A stretch of DNA of 64,000 nucleotides, from the NCBI GenBank assembly GCA_030490835.1, contig CM059973.1, positions 87,379,641 through 87,443,640 of the forward strand, in the 5' to 3' direction. A model generated the notes under the pieces. That model saw nothing but the letters and a program-made list of their open reading frames with translations, did no database searches and was not told the DNA's origin. Shown here in pieces: positions 12,037 to 22,857 of this stretch; positions within the stretch are counted from its first letter, which is position 1; every line of letters starts with the position of its first letter. A program made the translations under genes and the position numbers. This DNA is from Annona cherimola. Lineage: Eukaryota; Streptophyta; Magnoliopsida; Magnoliales; Annonaceae.

Positions 12037-12779
12037 ACTGCTCTTTTGCATGCTGAAGCATTTCCTTTGATGCTGCTCTGTGTACAGAGTTTTGAGGTGC
12101 TGTTTTTGTTGCAACACTTAAAAAACACTTTGTTTTTTCATGCTGCCCAACAGAATTTCTCTTGTCATGAGCAGCAGATCCATTTGGTTATGTTTTCTGT
12201 TGTAATTGCTATGGCAGAGTTTCCTATATATGTTTGCTGTAATGGTGTAGAGGAAAGGTGGATTTTGATAACCAAACATGATTTGCATTAAAAGATTGTT
12301 GGATGAAGGGGAGTAGTTGGGCATGTGACATGTCAGGAAGGTGGAGTTGAAGCATCTTATTAATGTGCCATTTTAATGGGTGGTGGGACACTGGTCTGCG
12401 TAAGCTTCTCTCTTCTTGAATTGGCTTGGCCATGGAAGTAAATTTCTAAGACTCTTGTCCCGTCTGTGCATTTGATGGTGCCTTTTTTTTTTTCGTTTTA
12501 TTTTGTAGTAATGAGGAATTTCAAATTACTCTTCTTGCAATCTAACATCATTGTTAGTCTATTTGTTTGCAACATATCAAATCAAATTGTTATGTTAACT
12601 GCAATGATCGGAAAGCAAATTGATTTCAACTATTTTTCTGATATGGCCTAAAAGAATGTGGATCACGGTCATGTTATAATCGGTTTGCTGCTAACATAGA
12701 ATGCCAGAAATTAAAAGCTTCAATTAATTGTTAATTCCACAACATATATATACTTTTTTTTTCTTTTTTTTTTAATTAG

Positions 12780-12925
12780 AACTGAGGAGGGGAAGACATC
12801 TCCCAACAGGGATTAAACCCTGGGTCGCTGGCAAGAATGCCAACACATGATTCCAACATGCTGTGCCTTATATATATATATATAGAGAGTGCCAACACGT
12901 GATTCCAACAGGCTGTGCCTCAAGA
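12780..12925 (-). repeat. SINE-like fragment with a duplicated end
   Basis: Read on the - strand, the sequence contains CCAGGGTTTAATCCCTG, which resembles a tRNA B-box (GGTTCRANYCC), next to GCCAGCGACC. The end GCCAACACATGATTCCAACA (about 12839-12858) followed by TGCTGTGCCT is repeated as GCCAACACGTGATTCCAACA at about 12891-12910, separated by a TA/GA microsatellite. A tRNA-derived SINE is the best guess. No A-box or target duplication was found. Confidence 0.35.
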
Positions 12926-12931
12926 GAGAGA

Positions 12932-13262
12932 GAGAGAGAGCTGTTTCGGTGCAGCTATAGTGTAGGTCCAAAAAATGGGTCTCACATGTATTAAATGTGA
13001 TAAAACGTTATATAATCATTTACCCATATATAAATTATACTTTAGACGGTTTAGATGTTGAAAAAATCACTTTAAAATTGTTATTTTTATCAAACTATTT
13101 TATTACGTCGAATTTGTATCATTTTTAGATGGGGTACATAAACATTTGATTGTAATGAAAACTGATATGATAATAAAATACATTATTCTAATTACAATGA
13201 GTGAAGCAGATAATAATTTTATGACCATTTTGAAATAACTACATCGACAGCGAAACTGCATT
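12932..13262. repeat. Foldback MITE, family B, copy 2
   Basis: It starts GCTGTTTCGGTGCAGCTATA and ends CATCGACAGCGAAACTGCA, inverted partners of the family B termini. Inside, TCAAACTATTTTATTACGTC and ATTTTTAGATGGGG match copy 1 closely (TCAAACTATTTTATTACGTT, ATTTTCAGATGGGG), as does the right shoulder TACAATGAGTGAAGCAGAT. It has no coding capacity. Confidence 0.65.
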
Positions 13263-13289
13263 TGAATATTTTCTCTTTCTGTAAAATAT

Positions 13290-13525
13290 GTTTTTGTGTA
13301 GTCTGACCTAAAAGGGGCTTCCCATGTATTAAAATGGAATAAAACATTATATAATTATTTATCATACTTTAGATATACTTTAAAATTAATATTTATGTTA
13401 AATTAATTTATTACATTGATTTTTCACCGTTTTAAGATAAGAGTTTATAAGCAAATGAAGTGAATAATTTTAAATATAATGAGTGAAGTAGATATTTTAT
13501 TCATGATCAAATGGGCCTTATTTTG
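13290..13525. repeat. Foldback MITE, family B, copy 3 (partial)
   Basis: It follows copy 2 directly. CCATGTATTAAAATGGAATA, TTAAATTAATTTATTACATT and the right shoulder AATATAATGAGTGAAGTAGA followed by CATGATCAAATGGGCC match the family B order. The termini are poorly preserved, so the edges are approximate. Confidence 0.5.
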
Positions 13526-13996
13526 CATATATTGCATGGTGCATTTGCATGTAATGAATCAATTTCCTATATTTATACGCTTTTTTTTTATAACATGTAT
13601 ATACGCACACTTGTTTGAAGAGCAAGAAACATGCAAACATTTCGATCCAAATTATTCGATGTTGTCATGATGATACATTCAAGCGCATAGATAACTTCTA
13701 ATGCATAATTGATTTTTGATTCTCTACTGAAAATTTTACATATATTTAATAGTCTAACTTAAATCTCCTCAAACTATTGTTGGGAAAGCGTTCGCTTGAA
13801 TCTGGGCCGACTATTCTACGTAAATGCTGAAAATAATCCGACTACCGAATTCAGGAACACATAACGCCACCACATCGAAGAAAATGACCACGAAAATATT
13901 GCCGGCACAATCTTGGTACTATTTAGGACGGTACAAGTGCAGATCCTTCGTAGAAGCTTTTTCCAAAGCGGGAGGTTGGATGAGATGAAGCTGTTC

Positions 13997-14034
<38 letters not shown>

Positions 14035-14294
14035 GGTTTGTGCAACAGCAGTTGCATCCGGAGCATACATCTCCAAATAAATGAAGGGTTTCACTACAAT
14101 GTTTGCATTTATTTTTCATTTTTTGCATAAACAAATCAGCCTAAGCAATATCTTTTAATGGCCTAAATTTGTATTTTTGAATTGTTTTCAATTTCAAAAA
14201 TGAAAGAAGCTCCTTTCATATGCAAAAAAAAAAAAAAAAAAAAAAAGAAAAAGAAAAAGAAAAAGAAAAACCTTATTTGGGCGTATATGTTTAA

Positions 14295-14575
14295 GGGGGT
14301 GTTTGGCAATAACAAAAACTTTTCATCTAAAACTTTTCAATCTAAAACTTTTCATTCTCTACAACTTTTCTATTTTTTAATTAATTTTTTACATCTTCCA
14401 ACACAAACTACCCTACTTTTCAATCATTTCTACACAATTACCTATACAACTAACCTTTCTATTTTAACTTTATCCTCTTTATTCCTCATCATTACCCCTA
14501 TCATATCACATCATTTGACAACTTTTATTCTTCAAAAAATTTTACTAAAAGTTTTATTCATTCTCAAACACACCC
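14295..14575. repeat. Tourist-type (PIF/Harbinger-like) MITE with TAA target duplication
   Basis: It begins GGGGGTGTTTGGCAATAAC and ends CATTCTCAAACACACCC, and is flanked on both sides by TAA (14292-14294 and 14576-14578). Length is 281 bp and there is no protein. The GGGTGTGTTTGG-like termini plus TAA duplication are the hallmark of Tourist MITEs. The copy at 23511-23776 is the same family in opposite orientation (compare TTTCTACACAATTACCTATA here with its complement there). Confidence 0.8.
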
Positions 14576-15084
14576 TAAGTTTAAAAATAAAAAAATTGGA
14601 AAAAGCTTGAAGAAGCGTTGATTGCGCAAGCTGATAGATAATTGAAGTAGGTGTAGTGGAAGCTTGTGTTCCGTGCAGCAGTTCCCCTTGGATCGAGTAG
14701 CGGTGAGGGCGCGCCTCTTTCCAAGAACGGACAGATGCATCCTAATCAAGGCTCGGCCTCAAATGTACGGTTGAAATGAACGTAGATAGAGCGATAGACT
14801 GACATGGATTGGATAAGGAAAGATTGTCCTCCGACGCATAACAAAAAAAAAAAAAGAAAAGAAAAGAAAAAGATAAAGGACCTTACTCTGCAAATTTCTC
14901 TGGGCGATGCATGATTGCATGGGTTGGCGGATTGCCCTCCCAATTACCCACATAGTCATCATTCACATTTCCCTCCCACGTCCCACCAAATGTTCGTTTT
15001 GCGGACTTGATGACCACCATTCCGATATAATCAACCCAGCAATTCCATGCAAGTTGCTCGTACATTTCTGCATTTACTATCTTT

Positions 15085-15555
15085 TATAAAGAATTTGCAT
15101 TTTAAACTCTATATCTTTGTAAATTTGTATTTTAAACTTGGAAATTTACGTATTAACATTTTAAATCTGTGAAGTTTAGTTATTTACATTTTAAACCTTT
15201 GGCCCTAGCAGAGTTAAAAATCACCATTAAAATCATATAAAATATCTAAAATATTCTTTGCAATTTAAACCAAACTTCACGTGCTTTAAAATACATAGTT
15301 TAAAATATTAATACGTAAATCGAAATTTTAATAGTGTTCCGTAATGTTACGAGCGCCATGAGAGTAGAGAGTTTAAATTAAATTTCACATAATTTAAAAT
15401 GCAAATACATTTTAGAAATTTTATAAGATTTTAGCAGTGATTATTTACACAGTTAGGAAAGAGGGTCTAAAATGCAAATAACTAAATTTCACAAAATTTA
15501 AAATACCAATAGGCAAACCTGGGTGTTTAAAACACCAATTCGCATAGTTAGATGG
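15085..15555. repeat. Large foldback element with TTGCATTTTAAA arms
   Basis: Left arm segments (TTTGCATTTTAAACTC, GTGAAGTTTAGTTATTTACA, ACATTTTAAACCTTTGG, CCATTAAAATC) recur as diverged complements in the right arm (GATTTTAGCAGTGATT, TCTAAAATGCAAATAACTAA, ATTTCACAAAATTTAAAATA). The arms are about 150 bp each around a short centre. There is no coding content. The layout is that of a Mutator-like or other foldback MITE, but no target duplication was identified. Confidence 0.55.
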
Positions 15556-15837
15556 TTTTAAACTCAAATTATTCACTCTATAAAATTTATATAATTTTTT
15601 AAACGAAGGGAAGGGCACATATTCATTTTTTTGTTGTTTTGAAAAATTTAAAAATTATCAAATTTCATCTCAATAAAGCCAACACATGAAAATAAAAAAA
15701 TCATAAAAAAGAAAAATAAATTTTTTTTTATGGTTCCCCGTAACCCATGATTATAATCAAATATGAAAGAATCCGTGCATTGTACATGTTTTATGATCTT
15801 CATTAAAGAGAAAAAGTTAACCCATTAGATTCTTATT

Positions 15838-16095
15838 TACGGTATGTTGGGTAATAAGAAAAAAAATGTTAAGCTAAAATTTTAATCTAAAACTTTTTTA
15901 TCTTGATAATTATCTTATTTTTTAATTATTTTTTTCAAATCTTCCTATATAAATATCATACTTTTAAATTATATCAACATGTTTATCTATATCACTAGCT
16001 TTTCTATTTTAACTTCTTTCCTTCTACTTTTTATCATTACTTTTATCATATCACGTTATTTTCTTTTAATTCAAAAACTTTATCATATCCCAAGC
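15838..16095. repeat. Tourist-like MITE, diverged
   Basis: The left end ACGGTATGTTGGGTAATAAG and right end AACTTTATCATATCCCAAGC are loosely inverted. The interior has the same order of motifs as 14295-14575: AAATCTTCCTATATAAATAT, then TCTATTTTAACTT, then ATCATTACTTTTATCATATC and ACGTTATTTTC. No intact TAA duplication was found. Confidence 0.5.
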
Positions 16096-16455
16096 ACAGA
16101 TTTAGAACATAAGCATTAAATACAATAGTTTTATAGGATATATATATTTTAACGGACAAAATTGGCACGCGATCTGAATTGTTATCGCACGAACAGCGTG
16201 GAATCTTGTACATGGAAACGGTGGTGGCCAGAGAAGTGAATGCCCGAAAGAGACGCCCCTGCAGCACACTGATACATCTCTCAATCTAAGCCGTTCGTCG
16301 ATCTGATGGACCCTAGCCTCGAAATTTCAGCTAACAGACAATTTTGGCGCAAGAGCTGTGAGATGCTGTAAATGCAGGCATGACAGATGAGGAACGACTT
16401 AAAACTCTTCAAGTCCGTGTGAGTACAGCAATTGGAACTGATTGGGCATTTTCAG

Positions 16456-17536
16456 TAGGGGTGCAACTTGGTACCGGGTCAGTCCGAACCCGCCCGATCC
16501 GACCTGGTACCAAAACCAAAAATGACTTTTATTTTTTAGATTTTTTCAAAAATAGACCCGGTTTCAACCCGACCCGTAGAAACTCGAAACCAAAACTGAG
16601 TTCGCACCAACTCGGTACCAAAACCTGACCCGGTCCGAACCCAGTGTCATTTATATAATTTTTTTTTTTATAAATTATACATGTTTTTTAGTTTTTTTTT
16701 GAAACTTTGGAAACGTAAACTCATTTGAATTTTGAATTTGTTTAAAAGTAAATGTAAACTTATTTAAACTTGAGATTTGTTTATATTGTCATTTTAAATT
16801 TGGATTACACTTAAATTAGATTGGAATGTTGAACCATCATGCTTAGTGTATTTAGATTTAGTTACTTTGAATAACTGTTATGTGGATTATGTTTGAATTT
16901 GAGTTGACATAATAAATCTATTTCATATTATACTTTCTGTTAGTATGAGAAATTTGTTAGTTTGAATTTCAGATTGTAATATAAATTTGATTCAAATTTT
17001 AAGTTTATTGGTGTGACAAGTGGTCAATTTATATTTTAGCAATTTGTATGATAAATATTCAGTTTGAATTCAATTTCAGCAATTTGTATGATAATGTTTA
17101 GTTTCAACTACAATAGTTGGTATGATATGTTTATTTTTTATTTACTACACTTGAGTCATTTCCATTAGTTATTAAATAGAAATGAATAACTAGTCATAAA
17201 ACTAACTAATTTGTCATTTATTTGTGTCTATAGGGTGCTGAAAAATTGCTTGCAGAGTTCATTCAAAGAATATTGCAGAATTCAGCATGATGTTGCAGCA
17301 TTCTTTGAAAGGATGTTGCAGAATTCAGCGTGAGGCTTGACTTCATAAACACAGGTATATATATTTCAATAATTTTCTTTTAGATTACAATTAAATTTAA
17401 AAAAAAAACAGTTTATTGGTAACCCGAATTCTAACCCGAAACCAAACCAAAACCAATGCGAACCCGGATTAAATTCTTAGGGTTAAGGTTTGGGTTCACT
17501 CCAACTCGGTATAACCCGACCCGAGTTGTACCCCTA
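16456..17536. mobile_element. Non-autonomous hAT element with 8-bp target duplication
   Basis: The element starts TAGGGGTGCAACTTGGTACC and ends CCGAGTTGTACCCCTA, inverted termini of about 16 bp with two mismatches. It is flanked by a perfect 8-bp duplication ATTTTCAG (16448-16455 and 17537-17544). Both subterminal zones carry GGTACCGGGTC / CCCGACCCG / AACCCG-type repeats, typical of plant hAT elements. The 1081-bp interior is AT-rich and codes for no transposase that I can see. It holds a small direct repeat of ATTGCAGAATTCAGC / GTTGCAGAATTCAGC near 17270-17330. Mobilisation would need a transposase supplied elsewhere. Confidence 0.85.
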
Positions 17537-18464
17537 ATTTTCAGGATGACTTGCTGTAATATTTTCAAATTTTGTCGAATTTTTTTCTTTAAAAAGAAAA
17601 AAAATCATCGTGGAACTAATACTTTCTTTTTTTAAAAAAAAAAATAGAAATGCTTGATGTACTTGTGAAACCAATACTTGGAGACATGACTATGCTTCTT
17701 GCCCGTTTGTCAAAAGAGTGAGTAAAAAGTAAACGTATTAATTACTTAACTCTAATATTTTTTAACTTTTATTTATATAATCTAATTATTTTCTCATTTT
17801 TTTCGTACAAGAGCTCTTTCTACTTTTACTTTATTTATACTTTACTTTTATCATATGCATTCCATTGCCCAAATCCCCATTCGTATTCTCACAGACTCAC
17901 ATAACCAAACAAACTGAATTCAAGCAAGTGTGAATTTTGATTCTGCTGCGAGTTGTAGCGAAATTGAATTGCGCAGGTACCGTATCCCTTCATTACCTTC
18001 ATTACTGCTACTTACCAATGCACCCCACCATTCATGATTCATCCCCACCTTCCACCAAAAAATTCAATTTATCAACTGATTGAGGGGCCGTCCGTTTGAT
18101 CTGATGTAGCATTCCATTACCGACAAAGCAGGGGCCATTCATCATAGTGTGGGTCTGTCGGTGCTAAAATGTTAATAAAAGAAACATCCCATTTTACTGG
18201 CATTGGGCAAAAGAAGGCAGAGCCTTTTTCCCCCCCTTTTGGATAACCAGTGTGTGCGTGCGTCTGTGGGTTGTTTTTTTTTTTTTTTTTTGGGAACTAA
18301 AAAGCACAGGCTTTTAACCTGAACAAGTTTCGTCCAAGGCACAAATGCCAAAGCAAGTTCTTCATTGGATTCCGTCGGGCAATCCTGCCCAATTGATGAA
18401 AGTCCGGTATGTGCGCACGGAAAGATTATTATTTATTACTCGCCAGAAGAGTACAGCAGCTCTT

Positions 18465-18548
18465 ACGTACGCCCCTTTAAATGCTCCCTCTCACTCTTTG
18501 AGTCTTGCCTCTTCAACTCACTCACTGGACAAAGCTAGCTTCTGAAAA
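18465..18548 (+). promoter_or_regulatory. Putative core promoter and short leader of the mannanase gene
   Basis: CCCCTTTAAATGCTCCC near 18472-18488 contains a TATA-like TTTAAAT about 70 bp before the ATG. It is followed by a pyrimidine-rich stretch (CCTCTCACTCTTTGAG) suited to a transcription start and short leader. It is weaker than a consensus TATA box and is assigned by position only. Confidence 0.35.
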
Positions 18549-21500
18549 ATGAAGCAACTCGCCCTACTTTTTCTTCTTCTTCTTCTTCATTATCATTTCG
18601 CTCAACCACAAAACGTCCCCCGCGTCAGCGCAAATGTTCCAGGGTTCGTAAAGACTAGAGGCCTGCATTTCTTTCTGAATGGGAGCCCTTTCTTTGCGAA
18701 TGGCTTCAACGCCTACTGGCTCATGTACCTGGCCTCCAACCCATCTCAGAGAAGCAAGGTCTCAGCGGCATTCCGAGAAGCTTCAGCACACGGTCTTACC
18801 ATAGCAAGAACCTGGGCTTTCAGTGATGGTGGTGGATATGGAGCTTTGCAGTACTCTCCTGGTTCTTACAACGAGCAAATGTTCAAGGTCTGAATTACCC
18901 ACGTCACCGTTTTTCTTATTTCTCTATGCATGCATGCAACAAATTTAATGATGCATAAACAACCTTGTATAGCAAATTTAAACACCCCCTGGTCTACGCC
19001 CATTTTATCTATTTTTAAATTTTAAATAAAATAGTAAATGAATTTCAAAAATTTTCAAATTTCACCAAGACAAAGATATAGATAGGCCCGTATACAGATT
19101 AAAAAAAAACTTTTAAAAATAAGAAAATGTTCTATGTTCGGACACAAAAACTGCTTGCCAATTTGAAACCAATGGTCCAACTTCTTTGCTTTTCCATCAA
19201 TTTTTGAAATTCATTTAATACATATGAATATCTTTACCAAATGAGCACTTTGCAATGATGTACTTCACCAAATTGGTGGGCACACCAAGATGATTGTGCC
19301 ACTTTCATCAAAAAAAAAAAAAAAAGATGATTGTGCCACCTCAAACGGCATTATGTTTCTGGCAGACGCCTGCATTTTTACTGAAGATATGGAAGAATGC
19401 TAAAAAGTTATTTGTTCCGAGTAACGATCCGTTTGCGTTTTATATTTGAAAGTATTTTGTAAAATTTAAACCAATTATGATATTCTTTTATATGCATATA
19501 TTTATGACGAAAAACTTCACCTTGATCGAAAACTTTTATATGTTATAGATTCATTATCAATTTTTTTTTTCACATTTTAATAGTTCTGTATCCATTTTCA
19601 AATGATATTGGACATTTATACATATGAGTTTCCAATTAAAGTGAATCGTGGCATTATAATACATGCATATAGAAGAATTCCATAAATGGTTGAGATTTTA
19701 AAAATATTATTTAAAAATAAAAGGAAGTGGTTATTACTTAATTACAGACCAACTCGGTTGTATATCATCATTACCCATATATATTTGTGCCTATGAAAGG
19801 TTTTTTCATATCAACCAAGGTATGAACTACGTACAGATGAGGATTAGCATGCTGATGGCAATACCTTTGAAAACCGTTATTACTCATTGGTCATTAAATG
19901 ATGAATGAAGATGCTTCCCGTCGGATGGGCAGAGGTGGTCCAGGTGGATGATTTTTCCATAGGGGACTATGATAGCGCATTGACATGATCGATGATGGAC
20001 ACCCACAACCTATTGTCTCATCTTACGGCTTCTCTGTTTTGGCTTTGTTGGGAATGTACTGATTTTTGTTTTAAACTTTGCCAGGGGTTGGATTTTGTGA
20101 TATCAGAGGCAAAGAGACATGGGATTAGGTTGATATTGAGCTTGGTGAATAATTATGAAAACTTTGGAGGGAAGAAGCAATATGTTCAATGGGCGAGAAA
20201 TAAGGGCCTTTACTTGGCATCTGATGATGATTTCTTTCGCAACCCTGTTGTCAAGGGGTTCTACAAGAACCACGTCAAGGTGATGAAACTAAACACAACA
20301 TTCATAAGTAATACAATTAAGAGATGTTCTGACTATCTTTTTGTGTGGGTGTGTGTGTGGGGAGGTGTGCTGGGCTTATAACATTCATGAATTTTTTATT
20401 GATTTTTATCGCAATTTAGATCGGTGAGCATGAATTCATGCTGCAGATTACCATCCAGCTTTTCTTCATGCAGCAAAATTTAGTACTTGAGGGTGGCTTA
20501 GCTGAAGCTGATTGACAATTTACTTAGATCTGTCAACTGGATCATGCCATTGGAAAAGATTGGATTGCTCTTTGAAGCTTGATTCCTTTTCAGACTTTTA
20601 GTCTTTCCCTGATAATGAGATCATGCTTTTCTTCTCTCTTTGTGAAAGGCTGTCCTTACAAGATTTAATACTATGACTGGAGTCACTTATAAGGATGATC
20701 CAACCATCTTCGCATGGGAGCTTATGAATGAACCAAGATGCACATCTGATCCATCAGGAAGGACTATACAGGTAGGAAACATAACATTTTGACTGTTCAT
20801 TTCTTGCGTTCCTTCTACATCTGGCTTGCATGTCGGTGGTCTCATTCACTCAAAATTTTAGGGCTGAGAGGATACATTCTTCTAAATGGTTTGGCTGGCT
20901 GGGATTTGATCCTTTCCTCAGCCTATTTATTCATTGGGAATTCCTCTCATTTCCTTCAAGAAAATCATGGGTAGTGATTCATTATATGCATATGCATCCA
21001 GTCATGAATATTTACTAGGTTGTTCGCGCCTTTTAAAAAAAATTTCTTTTTATTTTTTTATGTGGGCTCAAATGCAGTTTTTTTTTTTTATATACCCAAG
21101 TTTATCATTTTTAGATTTTTTACATTTTTATAATTTAAAAAATGAACCGTTTTCACCCTCATCCACAAGTAGGTATGTTTTGAATTTTTACTAATTGTTG
21201 CTGGTTTCTGTAGGCTTGGATCACAGAAATGGCTGCATATGTTAAGGCCATAGATAGAAATCACTTGCTGGAAGCAGGTTTGGAAGGGTTTTATGGGGAA
21301 TCACGACGGCGAAGGAGACAATATAATCCTGGCTTTCAAATTGGGACTGACTTTATACTAAATAATCGGGTACGCGGCATCGATTTTGCTACAATCCACT
21401 CATACCCTGATCAATGGTAAGGACCTAACAAGAGAACTATTTCATGGATTTACAATAATACAGGTTGGATGCATCGCTTAGTTCTTGCGTGGTGTATACA

Positions 21501-22018
21501 TCATTTCATCATTGCGTTCATTTTCCATATCTATTGAACCGGCGTGTTTATCGCTGAGCAGGTTATCGAGTTTAAATGAACAATACCAACTTTCATTCCT
21601 AAACAAATGGGTTGGCATCCACATCTATGATGCTCAAAACATCCTCCGGAAGCCATTACTTGTCACTGAATTTGGGAAATCATGGAAAGACCCTGGCTTC
21701 AACAGCTACCAAAGGGACACGCTGTTCAGGACTGTATATCACAGGATATATGTCTCAGCTAGAAGGGGAGGTGCAGCTGCTGGTGGCCTCTTCTGGCAAT
21801 TATTAACGGAGGGGATGAATGGCTTCAGAGATGGGTACGAGATTATTTTGAGCGAGAGCACCTCAACAGCCAGAGTAATTGCTGCAGAGTCATACAAGCT
21901 TTGTCGCCTTCGCAGGATGTATTGGAGGCTCAGAGAAATCCAAAAACTAAAGTGGGCAAGAGCCATCAGAAGGGCCCAGTGGCGTGCTGGGCACAGAGGC
22001 AGGAATATAGGGGGCTGA
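18549..22018 (+). CDS. MAN: Mannan endo-1,4-beta-mannosidase (GH5), secreted
   Basis: Five exons, 18549-18887, 20085-20279, 20649-20771, 21214-21416 and 21562-22018, join with GT..AG introns and intact phase to give 438 residues, the usual size of plant MAN proteins. Residues 1 to about 20 form a leucine-rich signal peptide, so the enzyme should enter the secretory pathway and act in the cell wall, cutting beta-1,4-mannosyl bonds of mannan, glucomannan or galactomannan. NGFNAYW lies near the N-terminus. The acid/base Glu206 lies in WELMNEPRC, and the nucleophile Glu323 in [18 protein letters not shown] spans the exon 4/5 joint. The basic C-terminal tail ([18 protein letters not shown]...) resembles the MAN2/MAN5/MAN6 group, but I cannot fix the subgroup by eye. 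A stretch [11 protein letters not shown] (residues 249-259) is unusually basic. All key residues are present, so it should be active. Confidence 0.93.
19287..19339 (+). repeat. Micro-retroinsertion: 21 bp with poly(A), flanked by a 16-bp duplication
   Basis: In intron 1 of the mannanase gene the exact 16-mer AAGATGATTGTGCCAC occurs at 19287-19302 and 19324-19339. Between them lies only TTTCATC followed by a run of A. The arrangement matches target-primed insertion of an extremely 5'-truncated SINE or LINE copy. Confidence 0.65.
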
Positions 22019-22857
22019 AATGCAAACATGATTGATTGCTGGTCGATCTTAAAACAGCTGATTTGTAAATATGAGCGCGCTGAAGTTTGTTTTTTTCTGT
22101 TGTGTTCAGCTCAGAAAACACCCCCGTCCAAAAGTTTTCCTCCTGTTAGCATCTTCAATTGCAATTATACCAAAAAATATACGCATCTTACAAGAAATTT
22201 GCCAAATGTCTGGTTTGACAGTATTACAATATCTTCATCATGGAAAGAAAATTTGCTGAATGTGTGATTTGACATCATTCCAATATGCTCCTAGGAATTA
22301 AAATCTATGGATGTCCAATATTAAGGAATTAAATCTATGGGTGTCTCATATTTACGAATTCTTTTGTGGCTTATTTGCCTTTCTACTTGTATGAACCTAC
22401 ATGAAGAATATGAACTCGTCTAAAACTGTTTTTGACCCATGGCTTGTAACATAAATTAATGGACGACAAGAACGACAGCATATGAACAAAACTATTCTCA
22501 TCGTAACTAATAAAAGCCGACAAGCAACCTACAGAATTTCCTTCGATTATATCCTGTACAAAAGACAGAAAAGCGTTCATGGCCATCCATTATTCCACAC
22601 ATGCTATACTAGTAGAAACTCATAAGGCCTTACATTCCACACTATCCTATGTTACACAAGAACAGGGTCGTCGGGCACTTGTTATTAGCTTTTATTGGAA
22701 ACAGGGCAGACAGACCATGCCTCCACATTGCCTAATGGCCATATATGATGATGTCTTCGATCTTAGGGGCAGAGCTGCATTCGCACCACCGTTCTTGTTG
22801 CATTAGCCATCTCAAATTCGTCTTGGAGGAGGATCTCGCTGCATGAGGCAGGACACC
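22019..22857. other. Tail-to-tail 3' intergenic region
   Basis: This 839-bp stretch separates the stop of the mannanase gene (+) from the stop of the AGPase gene (-) and must hold both 3' untranslated regions and polyadenylation signals. The open frames in it have no recognisable domains. A short local repeat, AGGAATTAAAATCTATGGAT (22293-22312) followed by AAGGAATTAAATCTATGGGT (22323-22342), lies near the middle. Confidence 0.5.

Noticed and set aside
14182..14275. Lysine-rich open frame
   Set aside because: Translation of a long (A)n/(GAAAA)n tract next to a Tourist MITE.
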